54,233 bases of DNA from an uncultured Myxococcales bacterium (GCA_903896545.1 CAITYF010000224.1:1-54233), one strand, 5' to 3'; shown: positions 41,853 through 50,805, counted from the first letter of the stretch. The notes: generated from the letters alone by a model not told the origin. A program made the numbers and translations.

Positions 41853-42704
41853 TTATTCGTCATCGCGGGCGTAGAACCACCGGCGTTCTGGCTCAAACGC
41901 TTCCAACGCGCCCCAGACATCCTGCGCGGCGTCGAGAATCCACACTTTCCCTTCGCCATCCACCCAGCGCACCCACGCGTGGCTGTACTGGCGCGGCACA
42001 AACTTGCGGTCGATCGAGACGTGGCCTTCCGCCCAGCCTTCGTCCACGAGGCGTTCGAGCAGCGCGCCCAGCAGGCAAACCTGATGCCGGCACACGCCGC
42101 CGCGCCGCCGCAGGTACACGTCCAGCCGCACTTTGTCGTCTGGACCCAAGGTGTGTTCCTCGGCGACTTGCGCCACCACGTGCCGGTCAAACGGCAGCAC
42201 GCGGCTTACCAATGCGCGACAGAGCGTCGCCATGTGCAAGTCCAAATAGCGCTGCACCGCGCGTTTGCGCCCGCTCGTGATGTGCTGCCACGGCCACATC
42301 GGCGCCTGCTTTTGCAGTTCAATCAGCCAGTTGCTGTAGACATTGTAGAGCAACCCCGGCTGCGCCATGTCCACGACGATGGCTTCCCGCGGCTTGCGTC
42401 CGATGTACACGCCGCCGTCGATCCGACTGTCGCGGCCGATGATGGGCCGTCCCAGATAGCGGCCGTAAGGCGTCTCCGGATCATCACCCGTCGGCGGCTC
42501 AAAGCCGGTGTGGTTGCCCAAGCGCGCCAGCACGTGTGCGGTGTTGCCCGCCTGCGCGCTCCAGCCGTTGCTCAGCGACTCGACGATGATCTCGGTTTCC
42601 AGCGCGGCGCCAGACGCGTCTACCGCTTCGACAATGTCTGAATCTGGATTCCCGCGGGAGTCCGGTTCGAGTCGATCCAAGTTGATGCCGGTGGGCCAAC
42701 TCAT
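41853..42704 (-). CDS. Transglutaminase-like protein with C-R-H motif
   Basis: The 283-residue protein begins MSWPTGINLDRLEPDS. The motif RRGGVCRHQVCLLGALLERL holds a nucleophile-type cysteine, followed by QYSHAWVRWVDGEG (His) and VWILDAAQD (Asp). The Cys-His-Asp order is that of transglutaminase-like cysteine proteases. The arginine-histidine after Cys resembles the EDR1/NGLY1-like branch. It has no signal. GAGG lies just before the ATG; the frame extends 102 bases further. Role unknown; it is probably cotranscribed with the metallo-beta-lactamase-like lipoprotein. Confidence 0.72.
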   Translation of the reverse strand: MSWPTGINLDRLEPDSRGNPDSDIVEAVDASGAALETEIIVESLSNGWSAQAGNTAHVLARLGNHTGFEPPTGDDPETPYGRYLGRPIIGRDSRIDGGVYIGRKPREAIVVDMAQPGLLYNVYSNWLIELQKQAPMWPWQHITSGRKRAVQRYLDLHMATLCRALVSRVLPFDRHVVAQVAEEHTLGPDDKVRLDVYLRRRGGVCRHQVCLLGALLERLVDEGWAEGHVSIDRKFVPRQYSHAWVRWVDGEGKVWILDAAQDVWGALEAFEPERRWFYARDDE

Positions 42705-42827
42705 GTCCTCAGCGTAACCGCCTCGTGGCCGCGCGCAAGGTCGAGCGGCACATTTCAGCAACGTTCTGGGATCTTTTGCGACCATTCCTGTTGCACGCGA
42801 TCGCACAACGTCATAGCCTTACACGCC

Positions 42828-43559
42828 ATGAATGCACTCGCTCACACACTTCTTCTCGCGCCCCCTCACCTCCTTGCTCAGGTCGAAATGGACCCGCTTC
42901 AGGCGGCGCTCCAATCGCGCGGCATGGTGCTGCTCACGCTGATCGTTTTGGTCGGTCTGTCGCTTCTGACGTGGGTGATTATCGGGAGTCGCTTCTTCGC
43001 GTTGCGCGCCCTGCGCCAAGACGTGCTGCAATTTCGCGCGGAATTTGCCAAGTTCCCCGACGTGAAGGCCGCGCAGGAAGCGCTCGGCAAGCGGTTTGTG
43101 CGTCTGCCTCACGTGCGCATGCTGCACGCGATGCTGAAAGAAATTCACGCGCTGGAACAGCAGGGGCCGCTGGGCGAGGAAGACATCGACACGCTGGAGC
43201 GCTCGCTGCGCCGGACCTCGGAGCCTTTGGTGGACGAACTGGAATCGGGCTTGTCCACGCTGGGCACCGTCGCGTCTTCCGCGCCGTTCATCGGACTTTT
43301 TGGCACTGTGTGGGGCATCATGGGCGCGTTTGGCGGCCTGGCCGATACCGGTTCCGTGCTGCAGACCGTCGCACCGCACATCGCGCAGGCGCTCGTTGCG
43401 ACCGCAGTCGGCTTGCTGGCGGCCATTCCAGCGGCGATCGCTTACAACGGTCTCGGCCGTCAGGCCAAGCGCCTGGTGACGGATCTGGACGGCTTTGGCC
43501 TTGAACTGCTCAACCTCGTACGTCGGCAGCAAGTCCGCGTGCCTGTCCTACCGATTTAG
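42828..43559 (+). CDS. tolQ: TolQ/ExbB/MotA-family proton-channel protein
   Basis: The 243-residue inner-membrane protein has an N-terminal span (GMVLLTLIVLVGLSLLTWVIIG) and a cytoplasmic loop. The last two spans carry the family motif TVASSAPFIGLFGTVWGIMGAF and ALVATAVGLLAAIPAAIAYN. It forms the proton-driven motor with TolR/ExbD. A short extra N-terminal segment (MNALAHTLLLAPPHLLAQ) precedes TM1. It heads the tolQ-tolR-tolA-like order, so the Tol assignment rests on gene order and size. Confidence 0.9.
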   Translation: MNALAHTLLLAPPHLLAQVEMDPLQAALQSRGMVLLTLIVLVGLSLLTWVIIGSRFFALRALRQDVLQFRAEFAKFPDVKAAQEALGKRFVRLPHVRMLHAMLKEIHALEQQGPLGEEDIDTLERSLRRTSEPLVDELESGLSTLGTVASSAPFIGLFGTVWGIMGAFGGLADTGSVLQTVAPHIAQALVATAVGLLAAIPAAIAYNGLGRQAKRLVTDLDGFGLELLNLVRRQQVRVPVLPI

Positions 43560-43574
43560 CACGGGAGTTCTGGC

Positions 43575-44132
43575 ATGGGCATGTCCATGGGAAAAGCGAG
43601 CGGCCGCGGGCGAGTTGCGCAGTCGACCCTTGCTGAAATCAACGTCACGCCGCTTGTCGACGTGATGCTGGTGTTGCTCGTCATCTTCATGGTGGCGTCA
43701 GCAGTGGAAACGAGCCGCATCGCGCGTGAAGCCGAGACGTTGCGGCAAACCGTGACGGAAGAGGCTGCGGCGGCGCAGAAGGACGAAGTGCAGGTGCCAG
43801 TTGACCTGCCGCGCGTGAGCGCCGAGAAGTCCGCACAGAGCTTGAAGTCGGGCAAGCCGGTGATTTCGATCGACGCGGGTAAACACGTTTTCCTCGATCA
43901 AACGCAGCTCATCGATTGCCACGCGATTTCCGTGGACGCGTGTCTGGACGGCTTTGAGGTCGCCCTGCACAAGCAGCCGCGGGCACAGGGTCTGCGCGAT
44001 GCAAACCTGCGCGCGGATCGCCACTTGGACTACGGCCTGGTGCTGGCGTTCATGTCGCGACTGCGCAAAGCGGGCATCGAGCATTTTGGCCTGATCGCGG
44101 AAGCGCCCGCGCCGACTCAACCGCAGAAATAG
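43575..44132 (+). CDS. tolR: TolR/ExbD-family protein
   Basis: The 185-residue protein has a single span with the family signature STLAEINVTPLVDVMLVLLVIFMV; the Asp in VDVML is the proton-path residue. The periplasmic part is longer than the usual 140-residue TolR and contains C-H-A-I-S-V-D-A-C and ends GIEHFGLIAE. The start M-G-M-S-M has GGGAG upstream, 15 bp after tolQ. The paired cysteines are not a feature I recall in E. coli TolR. Confidence 0.9.
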   Translation: MGMSMGKASGRGRVAQSTLAEINVTPLVDVMLVLLVIFMVASAVETSRIAREAETLRQTVTEEAAAAQKDEVQVPVDLPRVSAEKSAQSLKSGKPVISIDAGKHVFLDQTQLIDCHAISVDACLDGFEVALHKQPRAQGLRDANLRADRHLDYGLVLAFMSRLRKAGIEHFGLIAEAPAPTQPQK

Positions 44133-44144
44133 ACGGAGGCGGCG

Positions 44145-45032
44145 TTGGCGCAGGCGGCGATTCATTCAGGGCATACGGGCGTCGCGACGGGTGACGTCGC
44201 GGTTGGCCTTGTTGTCGCTGTTGCGGTGCACCTGCTGCTCATCGGTGCGCTGTGGTTCGCGCCAAAGATCGAGCAGGAAGCGCGCGCGGCGGCGAACCCG
44301 GATGATGGCTGTGCGTCTGTCGTGAGTCCGTCCTGTGTAGGTGCCAAGCAGCTGACGTCGAGTCCTCAGGCGCCGCAAAAAGACGAAGTGATGGCGGATC
44401 GGCGCTGTCCGGACCCGATCCGGCGGCTGCAACGGCGGGATCACGAGCAGGCGCCGTCGATCGCGGTCGATATTTTGCAGGCGCAGTTGGTCGCGGCAGA
44501 GGGCAATCCCAACGGCGTGGAGAAAAAAGACGTCGGCAATCGACCGGGTGAAGGCGGTGCGGCAGCGGCCAAACCCAAGGCGACGGAAGCGTTCTTTGGC
44601 GACTCCAAGCTCGGCAACATGATCAAGCAAGAAGACCAGGGCGGTGAAGCGCGCAAGAAGAAGTTGGGTGACCTGATCGGCTTGAAGGACGGGCAGAAGG
44701 ACGGCGAGGGCAAAATCAACCAGACCGGCTCAGTGTACTGGCGCGAGGTGGGCAAGACCATCAAGTCGCATTTTGAGCTGCCGCCATCGGTGCCGGTTTG
44801 GGAACGGTCGGGTCTGCGCGCCAAAGTTCGCATCACGCGGATGACGATCAACGGCAGTATTTTGGCGTGGACTTGGGAAAAGAAGAGCGGCAACGACGAA
44901 TTCGACAAAGCGGTGGCGTCGCTCATCACCAGCTACAAGTCAGGCTCGCGGTCGTTGCCTACGCCGTCCAGTGACGCGCTCGTAGAGATCAATTCGCGTG
45001 GCGGCGTCATCGAACTGCGCGGCGGCCACTGA
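44145..45032 (+). CDS. TolA/TonB-like energy transducer
   Basis: The 295-residue protein uses a TTG start with GGAGG five bases upstream, 12 bp after tolR. A membrane span at about residues 16-40 (VGLVVAVAVHLLLIGALWF) is followed by a Cys-containing stretch (DDGCASVVSPSC). A charged, Ala/Lys-rich linker leads to a C-terminal globular part ending LRGGH with V-K-I-T-R-M type strands (KVRITRMTINGSILAWTW). This is the layout of TolA C-terminal domains, and its place after tolQR supports that. No TolB or Pal gene adjoins. Confidence 0.82.
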   Translation: MAQAAIHSGHTGVATGDVAVGLVVAVAVHLLLIGALWFAPKIEQEARAAANPDDGCASVVSPSCVGAKQLTSSPQAPQKDEVMADRRCPDPIRRLQRRDHEQAPSIAVDILQAQLVAAEGNPNGVEKKDVGNRPGEGGAAAAKPKATEAFFGDSKLGNMIKQEDQGGEARKKKLGDLIGLKDGQKDGEGKINQTGSVYWREVGKTIKSHFELPPSVPVWERSGLRAKVRITRMTINGSILAWTWEKKSGNDEFDKAVASLITSYKSGSRSLPTPSSDALVEINSRGGVIELRGGH

Positions 45033-45037
45033 GCAGC

Positions 45038-46822
45038 GTGAGGCTTGCGGTGCGGGAAGCTCAGGCCAACATCGACTGGACCTGGCACGCGCTGGTCGTC
45101 GACGATGACCCGTTGGACGTGGAGTTGCTGCGGATTCACGCGGCGGCGATGCGCGGTCCGCACCTGACACTCGAAACGTGCAGCGACCCGGACGAGCTCA
45201 TCAGTCGCCTCCAAGCGCCTTCACCGGTCGACCTGCTGTTGCTCGACTACCGCCTGGCCGATCGTTCCGGTCTGGACGTGCTGCACGCCGTACGCGACGC
45301 CGGCATTCTCACGCCGATCGTGCTGTTGACCGGCCACGCGGACATTGAACTCGCGATGCAGGCGATGCGCGCGGGGGCAAACGACTTCCTGGCCAAGCAG
45401 GAACTGGCGCCGATGACGCTGGCGCGGACCGTGCGCTACGTCATGGAGAAGCATCTGGCGGAACGGCAACTCGCGCAGACACTGGAGGAATTGCAGCGTT
45501 CGCGCGACGACATGGCCTCGATGCTGGATCGCCTGCGGCTGTCCGTGATCATGATGAATGAGCAAGGGCAGGTCATCTACGTGAACCACGCGACGGAGCG
45601 GCTGATGCAGTTCACTGCCGCGGAAGTCCTGCGCACCCCGTGGCAGACGCTGTACCCGGCACCGGCGGAGACGCTGACCAAGCTGGAGGCGATGCTGCAG
45701 CGGCCAGCGGATCAGCGCGAGATGGTGGCGCTACAGTTTGCGCTGCCGTCGGGGGAAGAACGTTGGCTGGATGTGGAAGTGCACGATGACCCGCGCGATG
45801 GTCGCCGCAAGATCCTGTTCTGCTACGATGTGAGCGAAGTCCACGATCTGCGCGCGGAGTTGGCGGAGCGCGTGCCGAGTTCGGGGTTGATCGGTCAGAG
45901 TGAGCCGATGCAGCGCGTGGTGCAGTGGATCCGCGACCTGGCGGCGGTGGACAGCACGGCGCTGATCGTTGGCGAAACGGGGACAGGCAAGGAGCTCGTG
46001 GCGCGGGCCATTCACAGTGTGAGTCCGCGGCGGGACAAGCCGTTCGTGGCGATCAACTGCGCGGGCCTGACGGAGTCGCTTTTGGCGAGTCAGCTTTTTG
46101 GCCACCGACGCGGCGCGTTCACTGGCGCGTTGCAGGATCAGAAGGGCCTATTTGTCGCCGCGGAGGGCGGCACGATTCTGCTGGACGAGATCGGTGACAT
46201 TCCCCCCGCTGTGCAGACCGCGCTCTTGCGCGTCCTTCAGGAGCGCGAGGTGACGCCGCTGGGCGAGACAACGCCACGGCGCATCGACGTGCGCGTGTTG
46301 GCGGCGACCCACCAGAACCTGCTGGAGCTCGTGGAAAAGGGCCTGTTTCGTCGCGACTTGCTGTACCGCATTCGAGTCGCGCGCATCGACGTGCCGCCGT
46401 TGCGGGCGCGGCGCAGCGACATCCCGCTTCTGGTGCAGCACTTTTTGCAGCAAGTCGGGCATCGTCGGTCGCCAGGCGAGACGCCGGTTCTGCGTGTCAG
46501 CCGGGCCGCAATGCTGGCCCTTTGCGCCCACGATTGGCCGGGCAACGTGCGGGAGCTGCGCAGCGCCGTGGAGTTCGCGTCGATCCGTTGCCGGCGCGCC
46601 GTGATGCAGGTTGAGGACCTGCCGCCTGAAGTCGTCGAGGCGCAGGCGAATCCGGTTGTACAGGACTTGGAGGGTGACGAGCGCACGCGCATTCAGGAAG
46701 CGCTGCGAACCGCCCGCGGCAATCGCACGCACGCGGCCACGCTTCTTGGCTGGAGTCGCGCCACGTTCTACCGTCGCGTTGCCGAACTCGGACTCCCGGA
46801 AAAGCCACGCCGACGCATTTGA
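45038..46822 (+). CDS. NtrC-family sigma-54 response regulator with PAS domain
   Basis: The 594-residue regulator has a receiver domain (phospho-acceptor D70, T98, K120) and a PAS-like sensor (about 165-275, IMMNEQGQVIYVNHATERLM). The AAA+ domain has Walker A GETGTGKE at 312-319 and the sigma-54 contact loop GAFTGA at 359-364. A C-terminal Fis-type helix-turn-helix (NRTHAATLLGWSRATFYRRV) binds enhancer sites. All key residues are intact. A GTG start lies five bases after the TolA-like stop, so it is likely cotranscribed with the Tol genes. No histidine kinase is adjacent. Targets are unknown. Confidence 0.93.
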   Translation: MRLAVREAQANIDWTWHALVVDDDPLDVELLRIHAAAMRGPHLTLETCSDPDELISRLQAPSPVDLLLLDYRLADRSGLDVLHAVRDAGILTPIVLLTGHADIELAMQAMRAGANDFLAKQELAPMTLARTVRYVMEKHLAERQLAQTLEELQRSRDDMASMLDRLRLSVIMMNEQGQVIYVNHATERLMQFTAAEVLRTPWQTLYPAPAETLTKLEAMLQRPADQREMVALQFALPSGEERWLDVEVHDDPRDGRRKILFCYDVSEVHDLRAELAERVPSSGLIGQSEPMQRVVQWIRDLAAVDSTALIVGETGTGKELVARAIHSVSPRRDKPFVAINCAGLTESLLASQLFGHRRGAFTGALQDQKGLFVAAEGGTILLDEIGDIPPAVQTALLRVLQEREVTPLGETTPRRIDVRVLAATHQNLLELVEKGLFRRDLLYRIRVARIDVPPLRARRSDIPLLVQHFLQQVGHRRSPGETPVLRVSRAAMLALCAHDWPGNVRELRSAVEFASIRCRRAVMQVEDLPPEVVEAQANPVVQDLEGDERTRIQEALRTARGNRTHAATLLGWSRATFYRRVAELGLPEKPRRRI

Positions 46823-46866
46823 CCGCGCCGGGTCCGACTGACCATCACCCATTCTGGACAAAAAGA

Positions 46867-46916
46867 CCGCGGGCGCGGCCCGTGGACGATCGCTCGCCCA
46901 AGAACCGCGCCCGTGG
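46867..46916. terminator. Possible bidirectional hairpin between convergent genes
   Basis: CCGCGGGCGCGG (46867-46878) pairs with CCGCGCCCGTGG (46905-46916) at 11 of 12 positions across a 26-base loop, in the gap between the sigma-54 activator and the OmpA gene. No T-tract follows on either strand. Confidence 0.25.
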
Positions 46917-46933
46917 CGCGCACATTCTGAGAA

Positions 46934-48421
46934 CTACAGCAGCTTGAACTCGATGCGGCGGTTCTTCGCCTGACCCGCCTTCTTCGCGTTGTCAGCCACC
47001 GGCTTCTCATCGCCAAAGCCCACAGCAAAGACGCGCGATGCGTCGATGCCCTGCGCGACGAGGTACGTCTTCACGGACTCCGCGCGCTCCTGGCTCAGCT
47101 TCTTGTTGGCAGCCGCTTCACCGAGGTTGTCGGTGTGACCTGCGACTTCCACCTTGATCTCCGGGAATTCCTTCATGAGCTTCACCGCAACGGCGAGCAC
47201 CTTGAAGGACTTCGTCTTGATCGTCGCCTTGCCCAAGTCGAACTCGATGCCCTTGATCGCGCCGCTGAACGTTTTGGCCAACTTCTTGGGCAGTTCGTCC
47301 GGGCAGCCGTCGCTGTCCTCGAAGCCGTTCTTGGTCTCGGCCTCGCTGGGGCACTTGTCGTCCTTGTCCGGAATGCCGTCCTTGTCCTGGTCGGGCAGCA
47401 CGTCCGGGCAGCCGTCGTCGTCCTCAAAGCCGTTCTTGGTCTCGGCTTCCTTCGGGCACTTGTCCTTGTCGTCGTTGATGCCGTCGTTGTCGCCGTCCAA
47501 CACGTCCGGGCAGCCGTCATCGTCCTCAAAGCCGTTCTTCGTCTCGGCTTCCTTCGGGCATTTGTCCTTGTCGTTCGGGATGCCGTCCTTGTCGTCGTCG
47601 CCAACGTCGGGGCAGCCGTCTTCGTCTTCAAAGCCGTTCTTGGTCTCGGCTTCGGTCGGGCACTTGTCGGCGGCGTCGAGGATGCCGTCCGCGTCGTTGT
47701 CCGGATCCGGGCAGCCATCGGCGTCCTGGAAGCCGTCGCGGTCTTCGGGCTCGTTCAGGCACTTGTCGTCGTCGTCGTTGACGCCGTCCTTGTCGCTGTC
47801 GCCTGCCGTCGTGCCGAGGCGCAGGTAAACGCCCAAGTGGGTTTCCCAATCGAAGGTCAACGCGGACTTCAGCGTCGTCGTGTTGTAGCCCGGCACGATC
47901 AACATGCGGCCGTCGACGCGTGCGCCAAAGCGGCGGTGGAAGTCCCAGCGGGCGCCCACACCGAGCGCGGTGTCGGTGTCAAAGTCCTTGACCGAGTGGC
48001 CGTACGCCTTGGTCAGGCCTTCCGCGCCGAAGCCGACCGTCAAGAACGGGCGGATCGGGCTGTCGATCGGAAGCGAAGCGATCACCTGCGCGCGCATGCC
48101 GATGACCGGGTCGCTCGTGGTGGTGGCGCTGCGCACATGGGAAAGCGAGTATTTGAACTCACCTTCCAAGCCCAACCAACTGAAAATATTGAAGCTCGCC
48201 CGCGCGCCGAAGAGGGCGGCGTTGCTCGCGGTGTCGGCGAGGTACTTGGGTCCAATGTCGCCCAGCTCGGTCGTCTTGCTCAGCCAGTTATAGCCGCCAA
48301 AAACGCCGATGTCGGTCTCCAACGCCTCTTGCGCGGAAGCCGTGGCGCTGCTCAAAAGCAGGACAGCTGAAAAAAGCGTTGTCAGACAAATGCTTCCGCG
48401 GTTGAACCAGTGTGCTTTCAT
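46934..48421 (-). CDS. OmpA-family outer-membrane protein with TSP3 calcium repeats
   Basis: The 495-residue protein has a signal peptide ending SATASA and a beta-barrel-like N-terminal half (about 25-230). Type-3 thrombospondin repeats follow (about 235-380) with D-x-D-x-D-G loops, including several EAETKNGFED units of about 34 residues. The C-terminus is an OmpA/peptidoglycan-binding domain (VEVAGHTDNLGEAAANKKLSQERAESVKTYL, then RRIEFKLL). GAGG lies before the ATG. The barrel spans the outer membrane, the TSP3 linker binds calcium, and the OmpA domain holds peptidoglycan. It is convergent with the sigma-54 activator gene and divergent from ParA. Confidence 0.92.
   Translation of the reverse strand: MKAHWFNRGSICLTTLFSAVLLLSSATASAQEALETDIGVFGGYNWLSKTTELGDIGPKYLADTASNAALFGARASFNIFSWLGLEGEFKYSLSHVRSATTTSDPVIGMRAQVIASLPIDSPIRPFLTVGFGAEGLTKAYGHSVKDFDTDTALGVGARWDFHRRFGARVDGRMLIVPGYNTTTLKSALTFDWETHLGVYLRLGTTAGDSDKDGVNDDDDKCLNEPEDRDGFQDADGCPDPDNDADGILDAADKCPTEAETKNGFEDEDGCPDVGDDDKDGIPNDKDKCPKEAETKNGFEDDDGCPDVLDGDNDGINDDKDKCPKEAETKNGFEDDDGCPDVLPDQDKDGIPDKDDKCPSEAETKNGFEDSDGCPDELPKKLAKTFSGAIKGIEFDLGKATIKTKSFKVLAVAVKLMKEFPEIKVEVAGHTDNLGEAAANKKLSQERAESVKTYLVAQGIDASRVFAVGFGDEKPVADNAKKAGQAKNRRIEFKLL
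47300..47805 (-). repeat. TSP3-coding tandem repeat, about 102-bp period
   Basis: The region encodes four close copies of D-K-C-P-x-E-A-E-T-K-N-G-F-E-D plus a diverged one, spaced about 34 residues apart. The copies are nearly the same at the DNA level, which suggests recent duplication or conversion within the gene. Confidence 0.75.
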
Positions 48422-48599
48422 CCTCACCCTCGTCAATAAAGATCGTGCGCATGGTCGCGCAGCCGCAATGTTGCATCCAGTGAAGATTCCTGCAAGTCGG
48501 GTGCCGTTGGGTCCGATAGAAATCTGCACAAAAGTTGACGATAGTCTGCGACGACCGATGCTTGTCTCTGACGCGCTGCGTCACCAATTGGAGGTTGCA

Positions 48600-49487
48600 A
48601 TGTCGGTTATGAGTGCGGTCGTTCACGGTTTTGGTCAGCAATTGCAGCAACATCTGCGCCAGAACTTGGTGCCGATGGCCGCTCCGGCGCAGCAGACAGG
48701 GCGCGCACGTGTGATCGCGGTGGCTGCACAAAAAGGCGGCGTGGGAAAAACCACGACGGCGGTGAATCTCGCTGTCGCTCTTTCGCAACAGCATGGACTT
48801 TCTACGCTTTTGATTGATCTGGATAATCAAGGACACGTCGCGTCGAGTTTGCGCGCACATATCAAAGGCGTAGCCTCGCAGACGGTTTCCAGTGCACTTT
48901 TGGCTCCTGGTACCGATTTGGATCTGCGTCCGGCGGTGGTGGCGACCAACCTCGATCGCCTGTGGCTGACCGGCGCGGACAAGCAGCTGGGCGCGGCGGA
49001 GGCGCAACTGGCGACTCGTCTGGGGCGCGAAATGCTGCTGACGCGGGCACTGCGCGCTTGTCGCCAGCAGTTTGACGCGATTGTGCTGGATTGCCCGCCG
49101 AATCTCGGATTGCTCACGTTGAACGCCCTTCTGGCCGCCGATCAGGTGCTTGTGCCCTGCGATCTGAGCGTGTTGGCCTTGGAAGGCGTTGACGATTTGA
49201 TGAATACGATCGGCCAGTTGGACATGACGTTTGGGCGCGCGCCGCAGATCTTGGGGCTCCTCCACACGCGTGTTGATCGGCGCAATCACAAGCAAAACGC
49301 CGCGATTCGTCGCGCCGTGGAGGAGCGCTACGCGGGGCTGGCGATGGAAACGGAGATCGCTGTCAACACGTCGCTACCGACGGCGCAGTTGAACGGCACG
49401 TCAGTCTTTGCCGCAGCGCCGGAGTCGACGGGCGCGCGCGACTACGCAGCCTTGGCGGCCGAAGTGCACAAGCGAGTTTTCGCTTAG
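48600..49487 (+). CDS. ParA/Soj-family ATPase, orphan
   Basis: The 295-residue protein has the deviant Walker A KGGVGKTT at 45-52, LIDLDNQGH in place of the usual D-P-Q-G-N, and DCPPNLGLLTLNALLAAD as Walker B region. The ATG at 48600 has GGAGG five bases upstream; an upstream ATG at 48558 is less supported. No ParB and no partition site (parS) are seen nearby, so it may place a protein cargo rather than DNA. It diverges from the OmpA gene. Confidence 0.88.
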   Translation: MSVMSAVVHGFGQQLQQHLRQNLVPMAAPAQQTGRARVIAVAAQKGGVGKTTTAVNLAVALSQQHGLSTLLIDLDNQGHVASSLRAHIKGVASQTVSSALLAPGTDLDLRPAVVATNLDRLWLTGADKQLGAAEAQLATRLGREMLLTRALRACRQQFDAIVLDCPPNLGLLTLNALLAADQVLVPCDLSVLALEGVDDLMNTIGQLDMTFGRAPQILGLLHTRVDRRNHKQNAAIRRAVEERYAGLAMETEIAVNTSLPTAQLNGTSVFAAAPESTGARDYAALAAEVHKRVFA

Positions 49488-49500
49488 GACAGCGCGAGAA

Positions 49501-50016
49501 TCAGTCCGTCGCGCCTTCCGCGATGACGCCGGGAATCGTGAAGATCGCGTCCAATTCCTGAGCGATATCGCCTTCTTCCGTCGAGCGTGCCACTGAAAGC
49601 TCTTTGACCAGGAGCGTGCGCGCTTGATCGAGCATCTTGCGCTCGCCGAACGACAGCGCCTTCGTGGACTTCAGCAGGCTCAGATCGCGCAGCACTTCTG
49701 CGATGTCGAAGATAGAACCGTTGTTCAGCTTTTCCACGTACGAACGATAGCGGCGGTTCCACGTTTGGTGGGAAACCTGCATCGAGCGGTCTTTCAACAT
49801 CCGGTAGATGCGATCGACTTCCAGATTGCCGATGACCTTGCGCAAGCCCACCGAGTGGACCTTCGACACGGGAATCATGATTTTACGGTTGGTATTCAGA
49901 ACGTTGAGCATGTACAGCACTTCGGTGTTGCCCGAAATCTGCTTGGACTCGATGCCCGTGATTTCCGTAACGCCTTGGCCGGGATACACAGCGCGATCGC
50001 CGATCTTGAACATCAT
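49501..50016 (-). CDS. CarD/CdnL-family transcription regulator
   Basis: The 171-residue protein begins MMFKIGDRAVYPGQGVTEI, the CarD_CdnL_TRCF RNA-polymerase-interacting domain (residues 2 to about 60). A helical C-terminal part follows (SFGERKMLDQARTLLVKEL) that in CdnL binds promoter DNA and stabilises open complexes. GGAGG lies five bases before the first ATG. The size fits the short, essential CdnL rather than long CarD. It ends 13 bp from the convergent ParA gene. Confidence 0.93.
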   Translation of the reverse strand: MMFKIGDRAVYPGQGVTEITGIESKQISGNTEVLYMLNVLNTNRKIMIPVSKVHSVGLRKVIGNLEVDRIYRMLKDRSMQVSHQTWNRRYRSYVEKLNNGSIFDIAEVLRDLSLLKSTKALSFGERKMLDQARTLLVKELSVARSTEEGDIAQELDAIFTIPGVIAEGATD

Positions 50017-50132
50017 GACAGCCTCCGCGGGAGATCGATGCGTGTGCATCGGTCGTGGCAAGGGCCGCAGGCTTAAGGCGCGCGGCATCTGGACAAGCTG
50101 ACGGCACCGATGCACTCCGTCAGAACCGCCTA

Positions 50133-50162
50133 AGTATAACGCGCGGCGCCGAGTCGCGGCAA
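50133..50162 (-). promoter_or_regulatory. Candidate sigma-70-type promoter of the CarD gene
   Basis: On the minus strand TTGCCG (50157-50162) and TATACT (50133-50138) are spaced by 18 bases, upstream of the CarD start at 50016. The -10 box matches five of six consensus bases. The rest of 50017-50202 holds nothing else I can support. Confidence 0.4.
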
Positions 50163-50202
50163 TGGAAATCGGCGCACGGGTCGAATCTGTGACAAAAAGG
50201 TG

Positions 50203-50805
50203 TCAGTTCAGCGTTTGACGGGCTTTGAGCGCGCGGCTGAGCGTGCCGTGGTCCAGGTACTGCAGATCGGTGCCCTGCGGAACCCCACTGGCAATGCGGG
50301 AAGTGCGCACCGCGCGGTTGCGTAGGAGACCGTGGACGTACGACGCCGTGGCCTCGCCCTCCACCGAAATGGACGTCGCGAGGATAACTTCCTCGACGCT
50401 ATCGGCTGCGAGGCGACTCAGCAGATCGTCGATGTGCAGATCGCGCGGTCCGACCCCCCGGAGCGGAGAAAGAACGCCGCCCAAGACGTGATAATGACCG
50501 TGGAATTCGCCGGAACGCTCGATTGCGAGCAGGTCGGCGATGCCCTCGACGACGCACACCGTACGCGCATCGCGCCGCGGATCGCTGCAGACCGCACAGA
50601 GGCGCGCCGTCGCCAAGTGGTGGCACTGTTGGCAGAACCCAACGCCGACGTGCAGGCCGGCCAGCGCGTGCGACATCGACTCCGCGTAGGTCGGCGGCTG
50701 CGCCAAGATGTGCAAAGCCAAGCGCTGCGCGGAACGTTCGCCCACGCCCGGCAAACGCCCCAGGAGCGCCGTCAGGCGTTCAAGCGCCTGCGGAAGCGCA
50801 TCCAT
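50203..50805 (-). CDS. recR: Recombination mediator RecR
   Basis: The 200-residue protein has the N-terminal helix-hairpin-helix (LTALLGRLPGVGERSAQRLALHIL). Its four-cysteine zinc site has C58, C61, C70 and C73. The Toprim domain carries VCVVEGIADLLAIE, and VLGGVLSPLRGVGP is also present. RecR works with RecF or RecO to load RecA onto gaps. Its start shares one base with the dnaX stop (TGATG). The YbaB/EbfC gene that often lies between dnaX and recR is absent here. Confidence 0.96.
   Translation of the reverse strand: MDALPQALERLTALLGRLPGVGERSAQRLALHILAQPPTYAESMSHALAGLHVGVGFCQQCHHLATARLCAVCSDPRRDARTVCVVEGIADLLAIERSGEFHGHYHVLGGVLSPLRGVGPRDLHIDDLLSRLAADSVEEVILATSISVEGEATASYVHGLLRNRAVRTSRIASGVPQGTDLQYLDHGTLSRALKARQTLN

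Noticed and set aside
47135..48370. A 411-codon plus-strand frame opposite the OmpA gene
   Set aside because: It mirrors the TSP3 repeat region and has no domain or ribosome-binding site.
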